DNA of 64,000 nt from J027 sp965215855 (GCA_965215855.1 CBDCER010000003.1:1240001-1304000); one strand, 5' to 3'; shown: positions 16,474 through 24,692, counted from the first letter of the stretch. Translations and numbers: made by a program. The notes: a model not told the origin generated them from the letters alone.

Positions 16474-16803
16474 ATGGGTGATAAGACCTTTGAAGTAACA
16501 GCTCAGAACTTTCAGCAAGAAGTTCTCGATTCTGAAACACCTGTACTGGTTGATTTTTGGGCCACATGGTGTGGTCCCTGCAAGATGATCGCGCCCATTG
16601 TGGATGAACTTGCCGTTGAATATGAGGACAAACTGCGTGTAGGTAAGTTGGATGCCGATGCCCATCAGTCAATCTTGCAGCAATACAGGATTATGGCAAT
16701 CCCAACGTTGATTCTTTTCAAAGATGGTGCAGTGGCTGTACGAATTCAGGGTTTTCGTCCTAAAGGGGCACTAGAGGCTGAATTAATCCCGCATTTGAAC
16801 TGA
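16474..16803 (+). CDS. trxA: Thioredoxin
   Basis: A small cytoplasmic disulfide reductase. The active site WCGPC lies in LVDFWATWCGPCKMIAP, the buried Asp is kept (VLVDFWA), and the cis-Pro is in IMAIPTLILFKDG. Length is 109 residues, as expected. The ATG at 16474 has GGAG with 6-nt spacing and gives the normal N-terminus; in-frame ATG codons at 16462 and 16468 and a TTG at 16447 lie upstream. It is divergent from hrcA (about 80 bp between starts) and has its own terminator. Confidence 0.94.
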   Translation: MGDKTFEVTAQNFQQEVLDSETPVLVDFWATWCGPCKMIAPIVDELAVEYEDKLRVGKLDADAHQSILQQYRIMAIPTLILFKDGAVAVRIQGFRPKGALEAELIPHLN

Positions 16804-16823
16804 TGCCCATCAGTTGCTAGAAG

Positions 16824-16861
16824 TACACTGTGTTCTCGTGAGGCACGGTGTATTTTTGTTT
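16824..16861 (+). terminator. Terminator of thioredoxin gene
   Basis: TACACTGTG (16824-16832) pairs with CACGGTGTA (16844-16852) with one G-U pair, followed by TTTTTGTTTT. Confidence 0.85.
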
Positions 16862-17318
16862 TGCTGGTGCTAAAGTGAAGAACAAGCCCTACGCCGCATT
16901 CATTTATTTGTGCATCGATGATCTGCCTCACATACACAAGCGCCTTCATCTGAAATATGGTAGCATGTTATCAACTGCTACTCTTAGATGTGGGAATCTA
17001 TCAGGATGCTATTCAAAAAGATACTGAACCCTATCTATGAGTTATCAATAGTTCACTAGAGATCAAATATAAGGATATTGGGCAAACTTGGTGTTGAAAT
17101 CTAATCGCAAAACACTGAATGTAGAATGAGACATTGCCCAAATATCTCGAATCAAGCTGACAAGGCCATTTTTTCGCAAGGATAACCCATAGATAGAGTA
17201 CTGAGCAATTGTGCTATGCGATCCAATCAAAATCGACCTGTTGGCGACAACACCTCTCAGAATAAACAAACTAGATCTCTACGAACCACGCCCTTGCTCA
17301 CGGAATGTGTCAAGAAAA
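16862..17318. other. Intergenic flank of the IS3-type element, 457 bp, no gene assigned
   Basis: Only short frames with frequent stops are present. None reads like a histidine kinase in the approach to the IS3 end (17200-17318, all three plus frames checked), which matters for the kinase fragment at 20533. A 68-codon minus-strand frame (17063-17269, TTG start) has no ribosome site or recognisable motif. Confidence 0.55.
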
Positions 17319-17340
17319 TGAGACAGCTTCACAAAAAAGA

Positions 17341-18332
17341 TTAAGGAACAACCAGCGGGTTAGGCGGGTTGATCCAAACGGACTGTGGCGGCCCGGCCAC
17401 TTGCGGAGGGCCTTTGACAAAACGTTCGGGATGGGCCGCAAAAGCATCGGCTAACACGGCCTGACGCTGTTGCTGAACAAGGGTAGCTTGCCCATGATGC
17501 ACACTGGCTGGGGTCAGCAAATTCAAGCCGGTATGGTAGTGTTGCTGGTTATACCAGTTGAAGAACTGACGTGCCCAGGCCCGCGCATTCTGAATGGAAC
17601 GGAAACGATCAGGGTAAGTGGGCTGGTATTTGAGCGTTTTGAACTGCGCTTCAGAAAACGGATTGTCATCTGAGGTATAGGGGCGTGTAAAGCTGGCATT
17701 GACGCCCAACTCAGCGTACAACAAGGCTAATGGTTTGGCTCGCATCGGTTTGCCGTTATCGGCATGGATGGTCAGTTGTTGAGGTTCAATGCCTTCTTTC
17801 TGACAACTGGTCTCGATCAGGGTTCGGGCCAGTGACGCCAGTTGGCGCTCGGCCAGGGTCCACCCCACGACATAACGACTAAAGATATCCAGAACAACAT
17901 AAAGGGCATAGTGCTGACCCTTGTGGGGGCCTCGCAACTGGGTGATATCCCAACTCCAGACCTGGTTGGGAGCCGTTGCCAACAATTCGGGTTTCTGGTA
18001 GGTCGGATGCCGCCGTTGGTTGCGCCGTTCGCGGACTTCAGCATGGGCGCTTAAGATACGGTACATCGTGCGCCAGTGACAATAATACTGTCCCTCATCC
18101 AGCAAGGTGGCATACACCTGACGCGGCGATAGGTCAGCAAATCGCTCACTATTGAGAATATCGCGCACCGTCAGACGTTCCGCACTGGACAACGCCCGCG
18201 CTGGGGTCGGACGTTCACGCCAAGTTGTGGCGACTGGCGGGCACGGTAGAGCCGACTGCGCGGCACATTCAATACGGCACAGGCACGGCTCACACCCACC
18301 TGGACTGCCAATTCCTCAGCCATCTGCGTCAT
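17341..18332 (-). pseudogene. IS3-family transposase orfB, frameshifted
   Basis: The catalytic part (open from a TTG at 18192) is an rve/DDE integrase domain: the first Asp in SWDITQLRG, the second in HADNGKPM, and the Glu in NPFSEAQFKTLKY. Upstream, the frame from the ATG at 18332 encodes the expected N-terminal segment (VSRACAVLNVPRSRLYRARQ) but then runs into a TGA near 18171. The expected continuation (WRERPTPARALSSAERL) is in the frame of the downstream part. A single-base indel near 18210-18235 therefore splits the gene. The ATG overlaps the orfA stop as ATGA. A programmed shift is unlikely at this place, since IS3 elements normally shift at the orfA/orfB junction. Confidence 0.8.
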
Positions 18333-18703
18333 GATCCTTCGTCCTCGTTGAGTATCTCCAGTAACCGCGTCAGCTTTTTTTGCGCTTCAATGATCGCCTC
18401 GGCTTGCTCCAATTGGCGGCGCAGTTTGGCATTTTCCTTCGCCAATCGCGCTGCCTCGCTAGCAGCCGGATTGGGTGTCGGACCACGTCGTCTACCCGCC
18501 AACTCACCCCGTGCCCGTTGTGCCCGCCACGTCGATAGGTGCGAGTGATATAGCCCTTCTCGACGCAACAAAGACCCTAACTCACCGTACTGACACTGAT
18601 CCGCTTCTGCTAAGATTCGCGCTTTGTACTCCGCGCTGAAACGACGTCGCGTTGCCTGCACTCGGACTTCTGGATCTGCATATTTGCCATTCACTTGAGA
18701 CAT
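18329..18703 (-). CDS. IS3-family transposase orfA (helix-turn-helix protein)
   Basis: The 124-residue product has the IS3 OrfA pattern: RRRFSAEYKARILAEADQC at the start of the helix-turn-helix, GSLLRREGLYHSHLSTWR as the recognition part, and a leucine-zipper-like C-terminus (ENAKLRRQLEQAEAIIEAQK). It binds the terminal inverted repeats in active elements. The start at 18703 (MSQVNGKYADPEVR) fits the family better than the in-frame ATG at 18730. The frame is intact, unlike orfB. Confidence 0.85.
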   Translation of the reverse strand: MSQVNGKYADPEVRVQATRRRFSAEYKARILAEADQCQYGELGSLLRREGLYHSHLSTWRAQRARGELAGRRRGPTPNPAASEAARLAKENAKLRRQLEQAEAIIEAQKKLTRLLEILNEDEGS

Positions 18704-18763
18704 TTTCCTGTTCCTTTGCTCCGCCCTCAATTCTACTCTAAACTTTTGGGCGAAGTTGTCTCA

Positions 18764-18770
18764 TCTATAT
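18764..18770 (+). repeat. Target-site duplication (left) of the IS1182-type element
   Basis: TCTATAT directly precedes the element and is repeated exactly at 20533-20539 directly after it. It also separates this element from the IS3 end at 18763. Confidence 0.8.
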
Positions 18771-20532
18771 GATGCTGTCGCCGAATGGGTAATCAGGCAG
18801 CCAGGGTCACAAAGGACGAGAGGCGTGTTTCAGCTTTGGGCTCGCCCGTGGGCCAATTGACCGCCCGAAACAGATTGATCGCTGAAGCAGTCGCAACATT
18901 CTGGAGATGGGTTTTATCCTTTCCTCGATAGCGTGTGCGCCGCATGCCGAGAGTAAAAGCTGCCTGTGAAATGACGCCTTCCACCCCCGCACGTACTCGA
19001 TACTGCGCTTTGAACTCGTCCGTTTGTTGGCGTTCGCGGGCGGTTCGTAATGCCAGATATTGCGCTTGCGGAGGGAAGGTCAAAGTTCGAGCGCCATTAC
19101 CAGTATTGCGCGTACAGCGTGACGCACTCGAACAGGCCCGGCAATCCGATGGCTTGAAGCCCGCATTGATATTGGGTTTGTCATGTTTGCCACGACCTTC
19201 GCGCCAATAGCTGGTGAAATTGCCCATCGGACACATCACCCTTTTCTTATCCCAGTCAATCTCAAAACAGGTAATGTCAAAAGCCCCTTCTGTTTGGGCT
19301 TGCCAACTGGTGTCAGGACGAACTGGTCCGACCAGATCAACATCCAATTTCTGACTGGAAACCAGCACATCGCTGGACATGTAGGCCATATCCATCAAGT
19401 GCTTATCGGGGAGATTGTCATGCTCGGCCAAGTCGTCATGAACGCGCTCAACCACTTCAACATCTTGCAATGTGGCGGATGTCGTTTCAACGTGGGTGAT
19501 CAGGCAGGGGCGATCATCATCGCACGTTTCTGTTAGGTGAACCTTGTAGCCCGTCCAAGTCGTGCTGCGCTTATGGCTGTAACGCGCCTCCGTGTCATAA
19601 GGCGAGGCGATCATTGTCTCACTCAGGGGCAAGTTGTTCTTGCCGCGCCATTGAATAGTGTCATTTTCAACATAGAATTGCTGGATCCACATCGTCCGCA
19701 AGAGTTGGACCGCCTCGAGATCTCGTAAACCCACCGGAGCCCCAGCATCATAGACCGCGGCGAGCAGCGCGTACCCATCCGCTCCAATGGTTTTGGTCAG
19801 CACTTCTCGTTCCAGTTTTTCCGTCGGTAGTCGGTGATTTTCGAAACGGTTGTTATAGCGGTCGAACCACTCGACCGGCACCTGCGCTTTGAGCCACACC
19901 GGCGCAAGTTCAGCCAGGACATTTAGCGTATAGCGGAGCGTTTCCCCCACCCGTTCGAGACGATTCAGCATCCGTACTGCTGCCACGATATGCGTCGAGT
20001 CCGTCCGTTGTTTGCCTCTGACCTTTACCAAACCCAGTGACTTGAACCGCTTGAGCATAGCATTGAGCAACTGCTCGGATGCATCATGCGCTACCAACCG
20101 CGCCCGAAAGTCACTCAATACCGAGAAATGAAACCCCGGATCTGTCAATTCTAAACTCAGCGCATATTTCCAATCAATCCGCCCGCGTACCGCATCCGCC
20201 GCTTGGCGGTCAGTGAGATTTTCAGCAAACTGCAGGATGGTGATCAGGGCCAAACGCCATGGGCTTTCGGCAGGTTGTCCTCGACTCGAAAACAGTTCAG
20301 CAAAAGCTTCATCTGCATAAAAAGCACCCAGTTCATCCCGCATCTTCATGTAGACATTGCCTTTGGGAAAGGCCGCTTTTGCCACTGCGATAGTTTGTTC
20401 GGGAATATCATTGACGGGTCGGGGACGTAAACACATTGGAATCCTCTCTGACAGACTAAACCACTTGAACTTGCGCTCTATTGTAGTCGATTTCTGTCAA
20501 AAGGCGTTTCAGTTGAATTCGGCGACAGCATC
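18771..20532 (-). mobile_element. IS1182-family insertion sequence, apparently intact
   Basis: The 1762-bp element has perfect 16-bp terminal inverted repeats (GATGCTGTCGCCGAAT at 18771-18786 and its complement at 20517-20532), a single intact transposase gene and a 7-bp target duplication TCTATAT. Those features indicate a fairly recent insertion. It lies immediately next to the IS3-type element and breaks the 3' part of a histidine kinase gene. Confidence 0.9.
18793..20436 (-). CDS. IS1182-family transposase
   Basis: A 547-residue DDE transposase, full length for the family. The N-terminal DUF772-type region (SPWRLALITILQFAENLTDR, then DWKYALSLELTDPGFHFSVL) is followed by the first catalytic Asp region (GKQRTDSTHIVAAVR), a second (LMDMAYMSSD), a Cys-rich stretch (SDCRACSSASRCTR) and the C-terminal catalytic Glu region (YRVRAGVEGVISQAAFTLGMR). 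No frameshift or internal stop is seen. The ATG at 20436 lies 80 bp inside the right inverted repeat. Confidence 0.92.
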   Translation of the reverse strand: MCLRPRPVNDIPEQTIAVAKAAFPKGNVYMKMRDELGAFYADEAFAELFSSRGQPAESPWRLALITILQFAENLTDRQAADAVRGRIDWKYALSLELTDPGFHFSVLSDFRARLVAHDASEQLLNAMLKRFKSLGLVKVRGKQRTDSTHIVAAVRMLNRLERVGETLRYTLNVLAELAPVWLKAQVPVEWFDRYNNRFENHRLPTEKLEREVLTKTIGADGYALLAAVYDAGAPVGLRDLEAVQLLRTMWIQQFYVENDTIQWRGKNNLPLSETMIASPYDTEARYSHKRSTTWTGYKVHLTETCDDDRPCLITHVETTSATLQDVEVVERVHDDLAEHDNLPDKHLMDMAYMSSDVLVSSQKLDVDLVGPVRPDTSWQAQTEGAFDITCFEIDWDKKRVMCPMGNFTSYWREGRGKHDKPNINAGFKPSDCRACSSASRCTRNTGNGARTLTFPPQAQYLALRTARERQQTDEFKAQYRVRAGVEGVISQAAFTLGMRRTRYRGKDKTHLQNVATASAINLFRAVNWPTGEPKAETRLSSFVTLAA

Positions 20533-20539
20533 TCTATAT
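20533..20539 (+). repeat. Target-site duplication (right) of the IS1182-type element
   Basis: This is the exact TCTATAT copy of 18764-18770. In the remnant kinase frame it encodes Ser-Ile plus part of the next codon. Confidence 0.8.
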
Positions 20540-20649
20540 GGCACAGAGGGGTTGCAAGACATGGTGGCGAGATTTGGGCTGATGCCAAGGTAGACGAAGG
20601 AACAACATTCTTTTTTACATTGGGCAGTGAGACTGTGAGTGAGAGGTAA
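20533..20649 (+). pseudogene. 3' remnant of a histidine kinase gene cut by insertion sequences
   Basis: The frame that enters from the IS boundary reads VARHGGEIWADAKVDEGTTF and then FFTLGSETVSER before TAA at 20647. This is the typical C-terminal end of a HATPase_c kinase domain, just after the G2 box (compare QHGGEIWVESEVGLGSTFYF in the intact kinase at 21622). The first receiver gene starts 5 nt after the stop, and its GAGAGG ribosome site lies in the last kinase codons, so kinase and receivers were one translationally coupled operon. The rest of the kinase is not found to the left of the IS3 element and must be deleted or moved. Confidence 0.8.
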
Positions 20650-20654
20650 TCAAT

Positions 20655-21095
20655 TTGACAGCAAACGACGTCGAACTTTTGCTGGTAGAAGATAACCCAG
20701 ATGATGTGGAACTAACACTGCTGGCCCTTCAGGAGGATAGGATTATCAATCGTGTCAAGGTTGTCCAGGATGGCGTGGAAGCACTAGATTTTATTTTCGG
20801 TACGGGACAGTATGAAGGACGAGATACGAATCGTCGCCCGAATCTCATTTTGCTTGACCTGAAATTGCCCAAGATTGATGGGATTCAAGTTCTCGAAAAA
20901 CTCAAGAGCAACGAGCAGACACACAAGATTCCCGTTGTGATCTTGACCTCATCGCGTGAAGAATCTGACGTTGAGCGCTGTTATGATCTAGGTGCGAACA
21001 GCTATATCGTGAAGCCTGTAGAATTTGACCAGTTCCGTCATGTAATCAAGAACTTGGGATATTACTGGCAAATCCTCAACGAATCTCCACAATAG
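20655..21095 (+). CDS. Rcp1-like single-domain response regulator
   Basis: A 146-residue receiver protein with the features of the phytochrome-partner Rcp1 group: an N-terminal VEDNPDDVELTLLAL, an insertion before the phosphorylation site (TGQYEGRDTNRRPNLILLDLKLPKIDG), the conserved Thr/Ser in ILTSSREESD and the Lys in YIVKPVEFDQF. There is no output domain, so signalling is by protein contact or phosphotransfer. The TTG at 20655 has GAGAGG 8 nt upstream. Its natural partner was presumably the kinase whose last codons end at 20649 and which is now destroyed, so expression and phosphorylation of this protein may both be changed. Confidence 0.9.
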   Translation: MTANDVELLLVEDNPDDVELTLLALQEDRIINRVKVVQDGVEALDFIFGTGQYEGRDTNRRPNLILLDLKLPKIDGIQVLEKLKSNEQTHKIPVVILTSSREESDVERCYDLGANSYIVKPVEFDQFRHVIKNLGYYWQILNESPQ

Positions 21096-21117
21096 TATCA
21101 GAGGGTAGATCAAACAT

Positions 21118-21519
21118 ATGGGGCCATTAAAAATTCTTATATTGGAAGATAATGCCGACGATGCAGACTTACTGATTTTGGAGCTAAAGGATTCTGGTTT
21201 TGAAGTTGAGTGGCAACGTGTCGATAGCCGTCAGGGTTTTCTCTCCAGCCTGAACTTCGATTTAGATATTATCTTTGCAGACTATATGCTGCCACAGTTC
21301 AATGCTCTTGAGGCACTAAAATTGTTGAAAGAACATGGTTATGATGTGCCTTTTATCGTGGTTACAGGTAACATTAATCAAGAAATTGCTGCCGCCTGCA
21401 TGAGGCAGGGCGCAGCCGATTACCTCTTGAAGGATCGTCTGTCGAGGCTTGGCGAAGCAACCCGGCAGGCGCTAGCCCAACATGATTCGCGTCGTGGGAA
21501 AGGAGGCACGGAACAATAA
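21118..21519 (+). CDS. Single-domain response regulator
   Basis: A 133-residue receiver protein with the acidic pair in ILEDNADDADLL, the phospho-Asp in IIFADYMLPQFNALEAL, the Thr in VVTGNINQE and the Lys in YLLKDRLSRL. It is a different receiver subtype from its neighbour (DYMLP/TGN/LLKD, common in receivers attached to hybrid kinases). It starts 22 bp after the previous gene on the same strand and is probably cotranscribed. It has no output domain and its partner kinase is unknown. Confidence 0.88.
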   Translation: MGPLKILILEDNADDADLLILELKDSGFEVEWQRVDSRQGFLSSLNFDLDIIFADYMLPQFNALEALKLLKEHGYDVPFIVVTGNINQEIAAACMRQGAADYLLKDRLSRLGEATRQALAQHDSRRGKGGTEQ

Positions 21520-21621
21520 CTGCGAATCACATCCTGCGTGATTCTGCAATCCCCTGCAAGTTGTTGTGTGGGGTTTTCAGCACTCTCAACGAAATCTATG
21601 AATTTGGCGAAGATCCAATTA

Positions 21622-22944
21622 TTATTCGGCTACTGGCAACGTGAAGTAGAAGGTAGAACCAAGCCCTACTTCGCTTTCCACCCAGATTTCGCCGCCATGC
21701 TGCTCAACCAATTCTCGACAAATTGACAATCCCAGCCCTGTTCCCATTTGACGACGTTCGTCACCGCCGGATTGCTGGAAACGATCAAACACACGCCCCA
21801 AATCTTCGGGAGCGATTCCTGGGCCGGTATCAGAGACCTTGAACAGGATACACTTCAAGACATCTTTATATTCCACTCGGAGGATGACTGAACCTTCAGT
21901 CGTAAACTTGAATGCATTGGTGAAAAGGTTGACCAAAATTTGCTGCACACGGTCTGGATCGGCCCAAATGGGCGGGAGATCGGCTTCCATTTCCAGACGC
22001 AGTTCAACATTTTCATTACGTCGGATACCTTCCGCAATTGCCATAGCTTGTTGCAGAAAGGTCCCCAGTTCAACAGCACGAGGGAACAATTCTAACTTGT
22101 TCTGTTCGATCTTCGAGAGGTCGAAAATATCATTGACCAGGCGAAGGACTTGCTGAGTAGCATTCAACGAACGGCCCAGCCACTCTTCTTGATCAGACGT
22201 AATCGGGCCAAATTCGCCCATTCGCATCCATTCCAGACTATTCACCACCACATTAAGGGGCGAGCGAAGATCATGAGTAACATTGGCGAGCATAGCTGTA
22301 CGGAGGCGGTTTTCCTCCAGCGCAGCGACCCAACCTGCCTCAGCCTCTTCGCGCGATTGGTCGAGTTCAGCCGTGCGTTCATCGACCATCGCTTCCAGGT
22401 GATTGGTCAAAAGGATTTGCTGCTCATTGAGTTGGGCATTCTTGATGGCGATGGCGGCTTGGCTGGCAAAAATCATGATCAACGGAATGTCATTATCGTC
22501 GAACGCATCGGCAACCTGACGGTTTTCGATGTAAAGAACGCCTAGCAATTCGGTTTGAGCCGTTAAGGGAACACACAGGACCGACCGCAACCGCAGCCGA
22601 ACGACACTCATGGCATGTTGCAAGCGGCTATCCCCGAAGGCATCGCGAACTAATAATGGCTTACGCTCCTGGATAACCTGCTCGATGATAGATTGGCTGA
22701 CGGGTGCTTCGGTATCTTCACCCTCGTCTGGCTCGCCATAGGTCACCCGAAAATCTAAGGTGTTATCATCATTCAAGAGGACTAAATAGCCGTGTTCACC
22801 TTCGGTAAAGACTAGTGCCTGTTCCATAACATAATGCAATAATGGCTCCAGTTCACGAGTTTCTGCCATCTGGCGACTGATTTCCAGAATACGTTGCAAA
22901 AGTTCTGATTCGTTTCGGTTTGCCACAAAACTATCCTCACTCAT
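21622..22944 (-). CDS. GAF-domain sensor histidine kinase
   Basis: A 440-residue soluble kinase. A GAF domain (about 35-170, with VLCVPLTAQTELLGVLYIEN) and a coiled coil (about 172-210) precede the HisKA region with phospho-acceptor His224 in ANVTHDLRSPLN. The ATP-binding domain has the N-box (ILVNLFTNAFKFT), G1 (VSDTGPGIAPEDLG), F-box (VFDRFQQSG) and G2 (GTGLGLSICREL). It is complete and should be active. It is convergent with the two receivers at 20655 and 21118; it could phosphorylate them, but the broken kinase upstream of them was the more likely partner. A signal ligand cannot be read from the GAF domain. Confidence 0.92.
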   Translation of the reverse strand: MSEDSFVANRNESELLQRILEISRQMAETRELEPLLHYVMEQALVFTEGEHGYLVLLNDDNTLDFRVTYGEPDEGEDTEAPVSQSIIEQVIQERKPLLVRDAFGDSRLQHAMSVVRLRLRSVLCVPLTAQTELLGVLYIENRQVADAFDDNDIPLIMIFASQAAIAIKNAQLNEQQILLTNHLEAMVDERTAELDQSREEAEAGWVAALEENRLRTAMLANVTHDLRSPLNVVVNSLEWMRMGEFGPITSDQEEWLGRSLNATQQVLRLVNDIFDLSKIEQNKLELFPRAVELGTFLQQAMAIAEGIRRNENVELRLEMEADLPPIWADPDRVQQILVNLFTNAFKFTTEGSVILRVEYKDVLKCILFKVSDTGPGIAPEDLGRVFDRFQQSGGDERRQMGTGLGLSICRELVEQHGGEIWVESEVGLGSTFYFTLPVAE

Positions 22945-23095
22945 TTCACTCCCCAGTGTACCTGATTTTGTAGGGTTAAACTATAACTCTGTGATAATTT
23001 TGTGTACAGTGTATCCTGGCGAGGCATAATTGTAGAGAGACAAGGCCAGATTCCCCCAAGAATTCGGAGGGTATTGGGATGAACGGCTAAGATAC

Positions 23096-23125
23096 AAAAA
23101 CTGTCACAAATGGTAATGTGACAGT
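23096..23125 (-). terminator. Terminator of the tRNA-Ser pair
   Basis: On the minus strand ACTGTCACA pairs with TGTGACAGT and is followed by TTTTTG, 9 nt past the end of tRNA-Ser(GCT). Confidence 0.8.
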
Positions 23126-23133
23126 AACAGTGA

Positions 23134-23221
23134 CGGGGAGGACAGGATTCGAACCTGCGAACGGCTTTCGGCCGTTAACCGCTTAGCAGGCGGCCCCAAT
23201 CGTCCACTCTGGCACCTCCCC
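23134..23221 (-). tRNA. tRNA-Ser (anticodon GCT)
   Basis: An 88-nt class II tRNA with acceptor stem GGGGAGG/CCTCCCC, anticodon stem CCGC/GCGG around CTGCTAA (anticodon GCT), a long variable arm (ACGGC-CGAAA-GCCGT) and T-arm CAGG-TTCGAAT-CCTG. The discriminator is G, as expected for serine. CCA is not encoded. Confidence 0.95.
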
Positions 23222-23243
23222 ATGATCTATCAATTTGTTAATG

Positions 23244-23334
<91 letters not shown>

Positions 23335-23388
23335 GAGTGGGGGTTCAGTATAGCAGGGCGATAGAAAGCGGTCAAGATAGACCAAACT

Positions 23389-23398
23389 TCTAAAAACA
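23389..23398 (+). repeat. Target-site duplication (left) of the ISAs1-type element
   Basis: TCTAAAAACA, repeated exactly at 24618-24627 on the other side of the element. Confidence 0.9.
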
Positions 23399-24617
23399 TA
23401 GGGCAATCGCATATGGAACCTTAATCCTTCATGGATGATAATGGTAGCCAAAAAGGTGCTGCCATGTTTTCTGAAACCAGTATCATGTCCTATTTTGAGG
23501 ATATCGAAGACCCACGAACAGGAGAGAATATCACACATCCGCTGGTCAATATCGTAACGATTGCCATCTTAGCCGTGATCTGTGGAGCTGATGGGTGGAC
23601 AGATGTTGAACGTTATGGGAAAGCCAAACAGGAATGGTTAGGCGAGTTTTTAGAATTGGAGAAGGGTATTCCGTCACATGACACCTTTGGACGGTTTTTC
23701 CGATGGCTGGATGAAAGCGTATTCCAGGCGTGTTTCGTGAAATGGACAACCAGTTTGTGCGAACGTAGCGAGGGACAATTGGTGGCAATGGATGGCAAGA
23801 AGCTGCGGCGGAGTCAGGATCGACGCAAGGGTCGAGAAGGGATTTGGATGGTGAGTGCCTGGGCCAGTGAGAACCGGCTGGTGCTAGGACAGAAGAAGGT
23901 CGATGACAAGTCCAATGAAATCACCGCCATCCCGGAGCTATTGGCTCAACTGGATATCACAGGCTGTGTGGTTACTTTGGACGCGCTCAATACCCAAACC
24001 GAGATTGCCGAGCAAATTGTAGAAGCGCAAGCTGACTACATTCTGGCGGTGAAGAAGAACCAGGGAACCCTGTACGAAGACTTGCAGATATTGTTTGAGG
24101 GGTTTGAGCATGAGTGTTATCAGGATGTCATCCATCAAACTGCCCAGCGCGAAAGTGCCGGGCATGATCGCCAGGAGTTCCGGCAAGTCTGGATCGTCTC
24201 TGAACCTGAACATCGTCATTATCTACGACGTGGTATGGCCTGGAAAAACTTGAAAACGCTCATCAAATTAGTGACGGTGCGCGTTACGCCCCGGAAAACC
24301 GAAACCTCAACCCGCTATTTCATCAGCAGTTGGCAAGCATCTGCTCACGATTTTCTGAAAGCCATTCGTGAGCATTGGCAAATTGAGAACGGTTTGCACT
24401 GGGTTCTCGACATTGCCTTTCGTGAAGATGAATCCCGTATCCGCAAAGATCATGGGCCGCAAAACATGGCAGTTCTACGACATTTAGCTCTCAATTTGCT
24501 CAAACAAGAGACTTCGGTCAACGTTGGTATTGCCGCCAAACGTAAAATGGCAGGCTGGGACAATCATTATTTACGCAAAGTTGTCTGTCCCTGAAATATC
24601 CATATGCGATTGCCCTA
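23399..24617 (+). mobile_element. ISAs1-family insertion sequence, intact
   Basis: The 1219-bp element has perfect 18-bp inverted repeats (TAGGGCAATCGCATATGG at 23399-23416 and its complement at 24600-24617), one intact transposase gene and a perfect 10-bp target duplication. All three marks are undamaged, so the insertion is recent. It sits between the tRNA-Ser genes and the promoter of the LacI-type regulator, with its right end 16 bp from the -35 box. Confidence 0.95.
23464..24594 (+). CDS. ISAs1-family transposase
   Basis: A DDE transposase of about 376 residues. The N-terminal part IEDPRTGENITHPLVNIVTI and WTDVERYGKAKQEWL is characteristic of the ISAs1 group, followed by the first catalytic Asp region (LVAMDGKKLRRSQDR), the second (VVTLDALNTQTEIAEQI), AVKKNQGTLYEDL and the Glu region (REHWQIENGLHWVLDIAFRED). 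The ATG at 23464 is chosen because AGGTG lies 7-8 nt upstream; an in-frame ATG at 23431 lacks a ribosome site. No defect is seen. Confidence 0.92.
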   Translation: MFSETSIMSYFEDIEDPRTGENITHPLVNIVTIAILAVICGADGWTDVERYGKAKQEWLGEFLELEKGIPSHDTFGRFFRWLDESVFQACFVKWTTSLCERSEGQLVAMDGKKLRRSQDRRKGREGIWMVSAWASENRLVLGQKKVDDKSNEITAIPELLAQLDITGCVVTLDALNTQTEIAEQIVEAQADYILAVKKNQGTLYEDLQILFEGFEHECYQDVIHQTAQRESAGHDRQEFRQVWIVSEPEHRHYLRRGMAWKNLKTLIKLVTVRVTPRKTETSTRYFISSWQASAHDFLKAIREHWQIENGLHWVLDIAFREDESRIRKDHGPQNMAVLRHLALNLLKQETSVNVGIAAKRKMAGWDNHYLRKVVCP

Positions 24618-24627
24618 TCTAAAAACA
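24618..24627 (+). repeat. Target-site duplication (right) of the ISAs1-type element
   Basis: This is the exact TCTAAAAACA copy of 23389-23398. It lies 6 bp before the -35 box of the regulator promoter. Confidence 0.9.
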
Positions 24628-24633
24628 AATTAG

Positions 24634-24662
24634 TTGACAGATTGCACAATCTGATATATGCT
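24634..24662 (+). promoter_or_regulatory. Sigma-70-type promoter of the LacI-family regulator
   Basis: A perfect -35 box TTGACA (24634-24639), a 17-bp spacer and TATGCT (24657-24662, 4 of 6 matches). The start of transcription would be near 24669, directly at the edge of the operator. Confidence 0.75.
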
Positions 24663-24670
24663 TTAAATAC

Positions 24671-24692
24671 ATATTGGGAGCGCTCCCAATAT
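24671..24692. promoter_or_regulatory. CelR-type operator (perfect palindrome)
   Basis: A perfect 22-bp inverted repeat whose 14-bp core is TGGGAGCGCTCCCA. That core is identical to the operator described for CelR, the cellobiose-responsive LacI-family repressor of Thermobifida fusca. It covers the first transcribed bases, so a bound repressor would block its own promoter. It ends 48 bp before the regulator start codon. Confidence 0.85.

Larger units (their letters stand above)
17319..18763 (-). mobile_element. IS3-family element (orfA plus frameshifted orfB)
   Basis: The 1445-bp element is bounded by imperfect inverted repeats that both begin TGAGACA: 17319-17339 (TGAGACAGCTTCAC...) and 18763-18743 read on the minus strand (TGAGACAACTTCGC...). 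It holds orfA and orfB in the IS3 arrangement with an ATGA overlap between them. No direct repeat flanks it (AAA on the left, TCT on the right), so the original target site was lost by deletion or rearrangement. Because orfB has lost its frame, the copy is probably inactive. Confidence 0.85.

Noticed and set aside
17063..17269. 68-codon minus-strand frame left of the IS3-type element, tested as a possible remnant of the broken kinase
   Set aside because: It runs in the opposite orientation to the kinase remnant, starts with TTG without a ribosome site, and contains no kinase motif.
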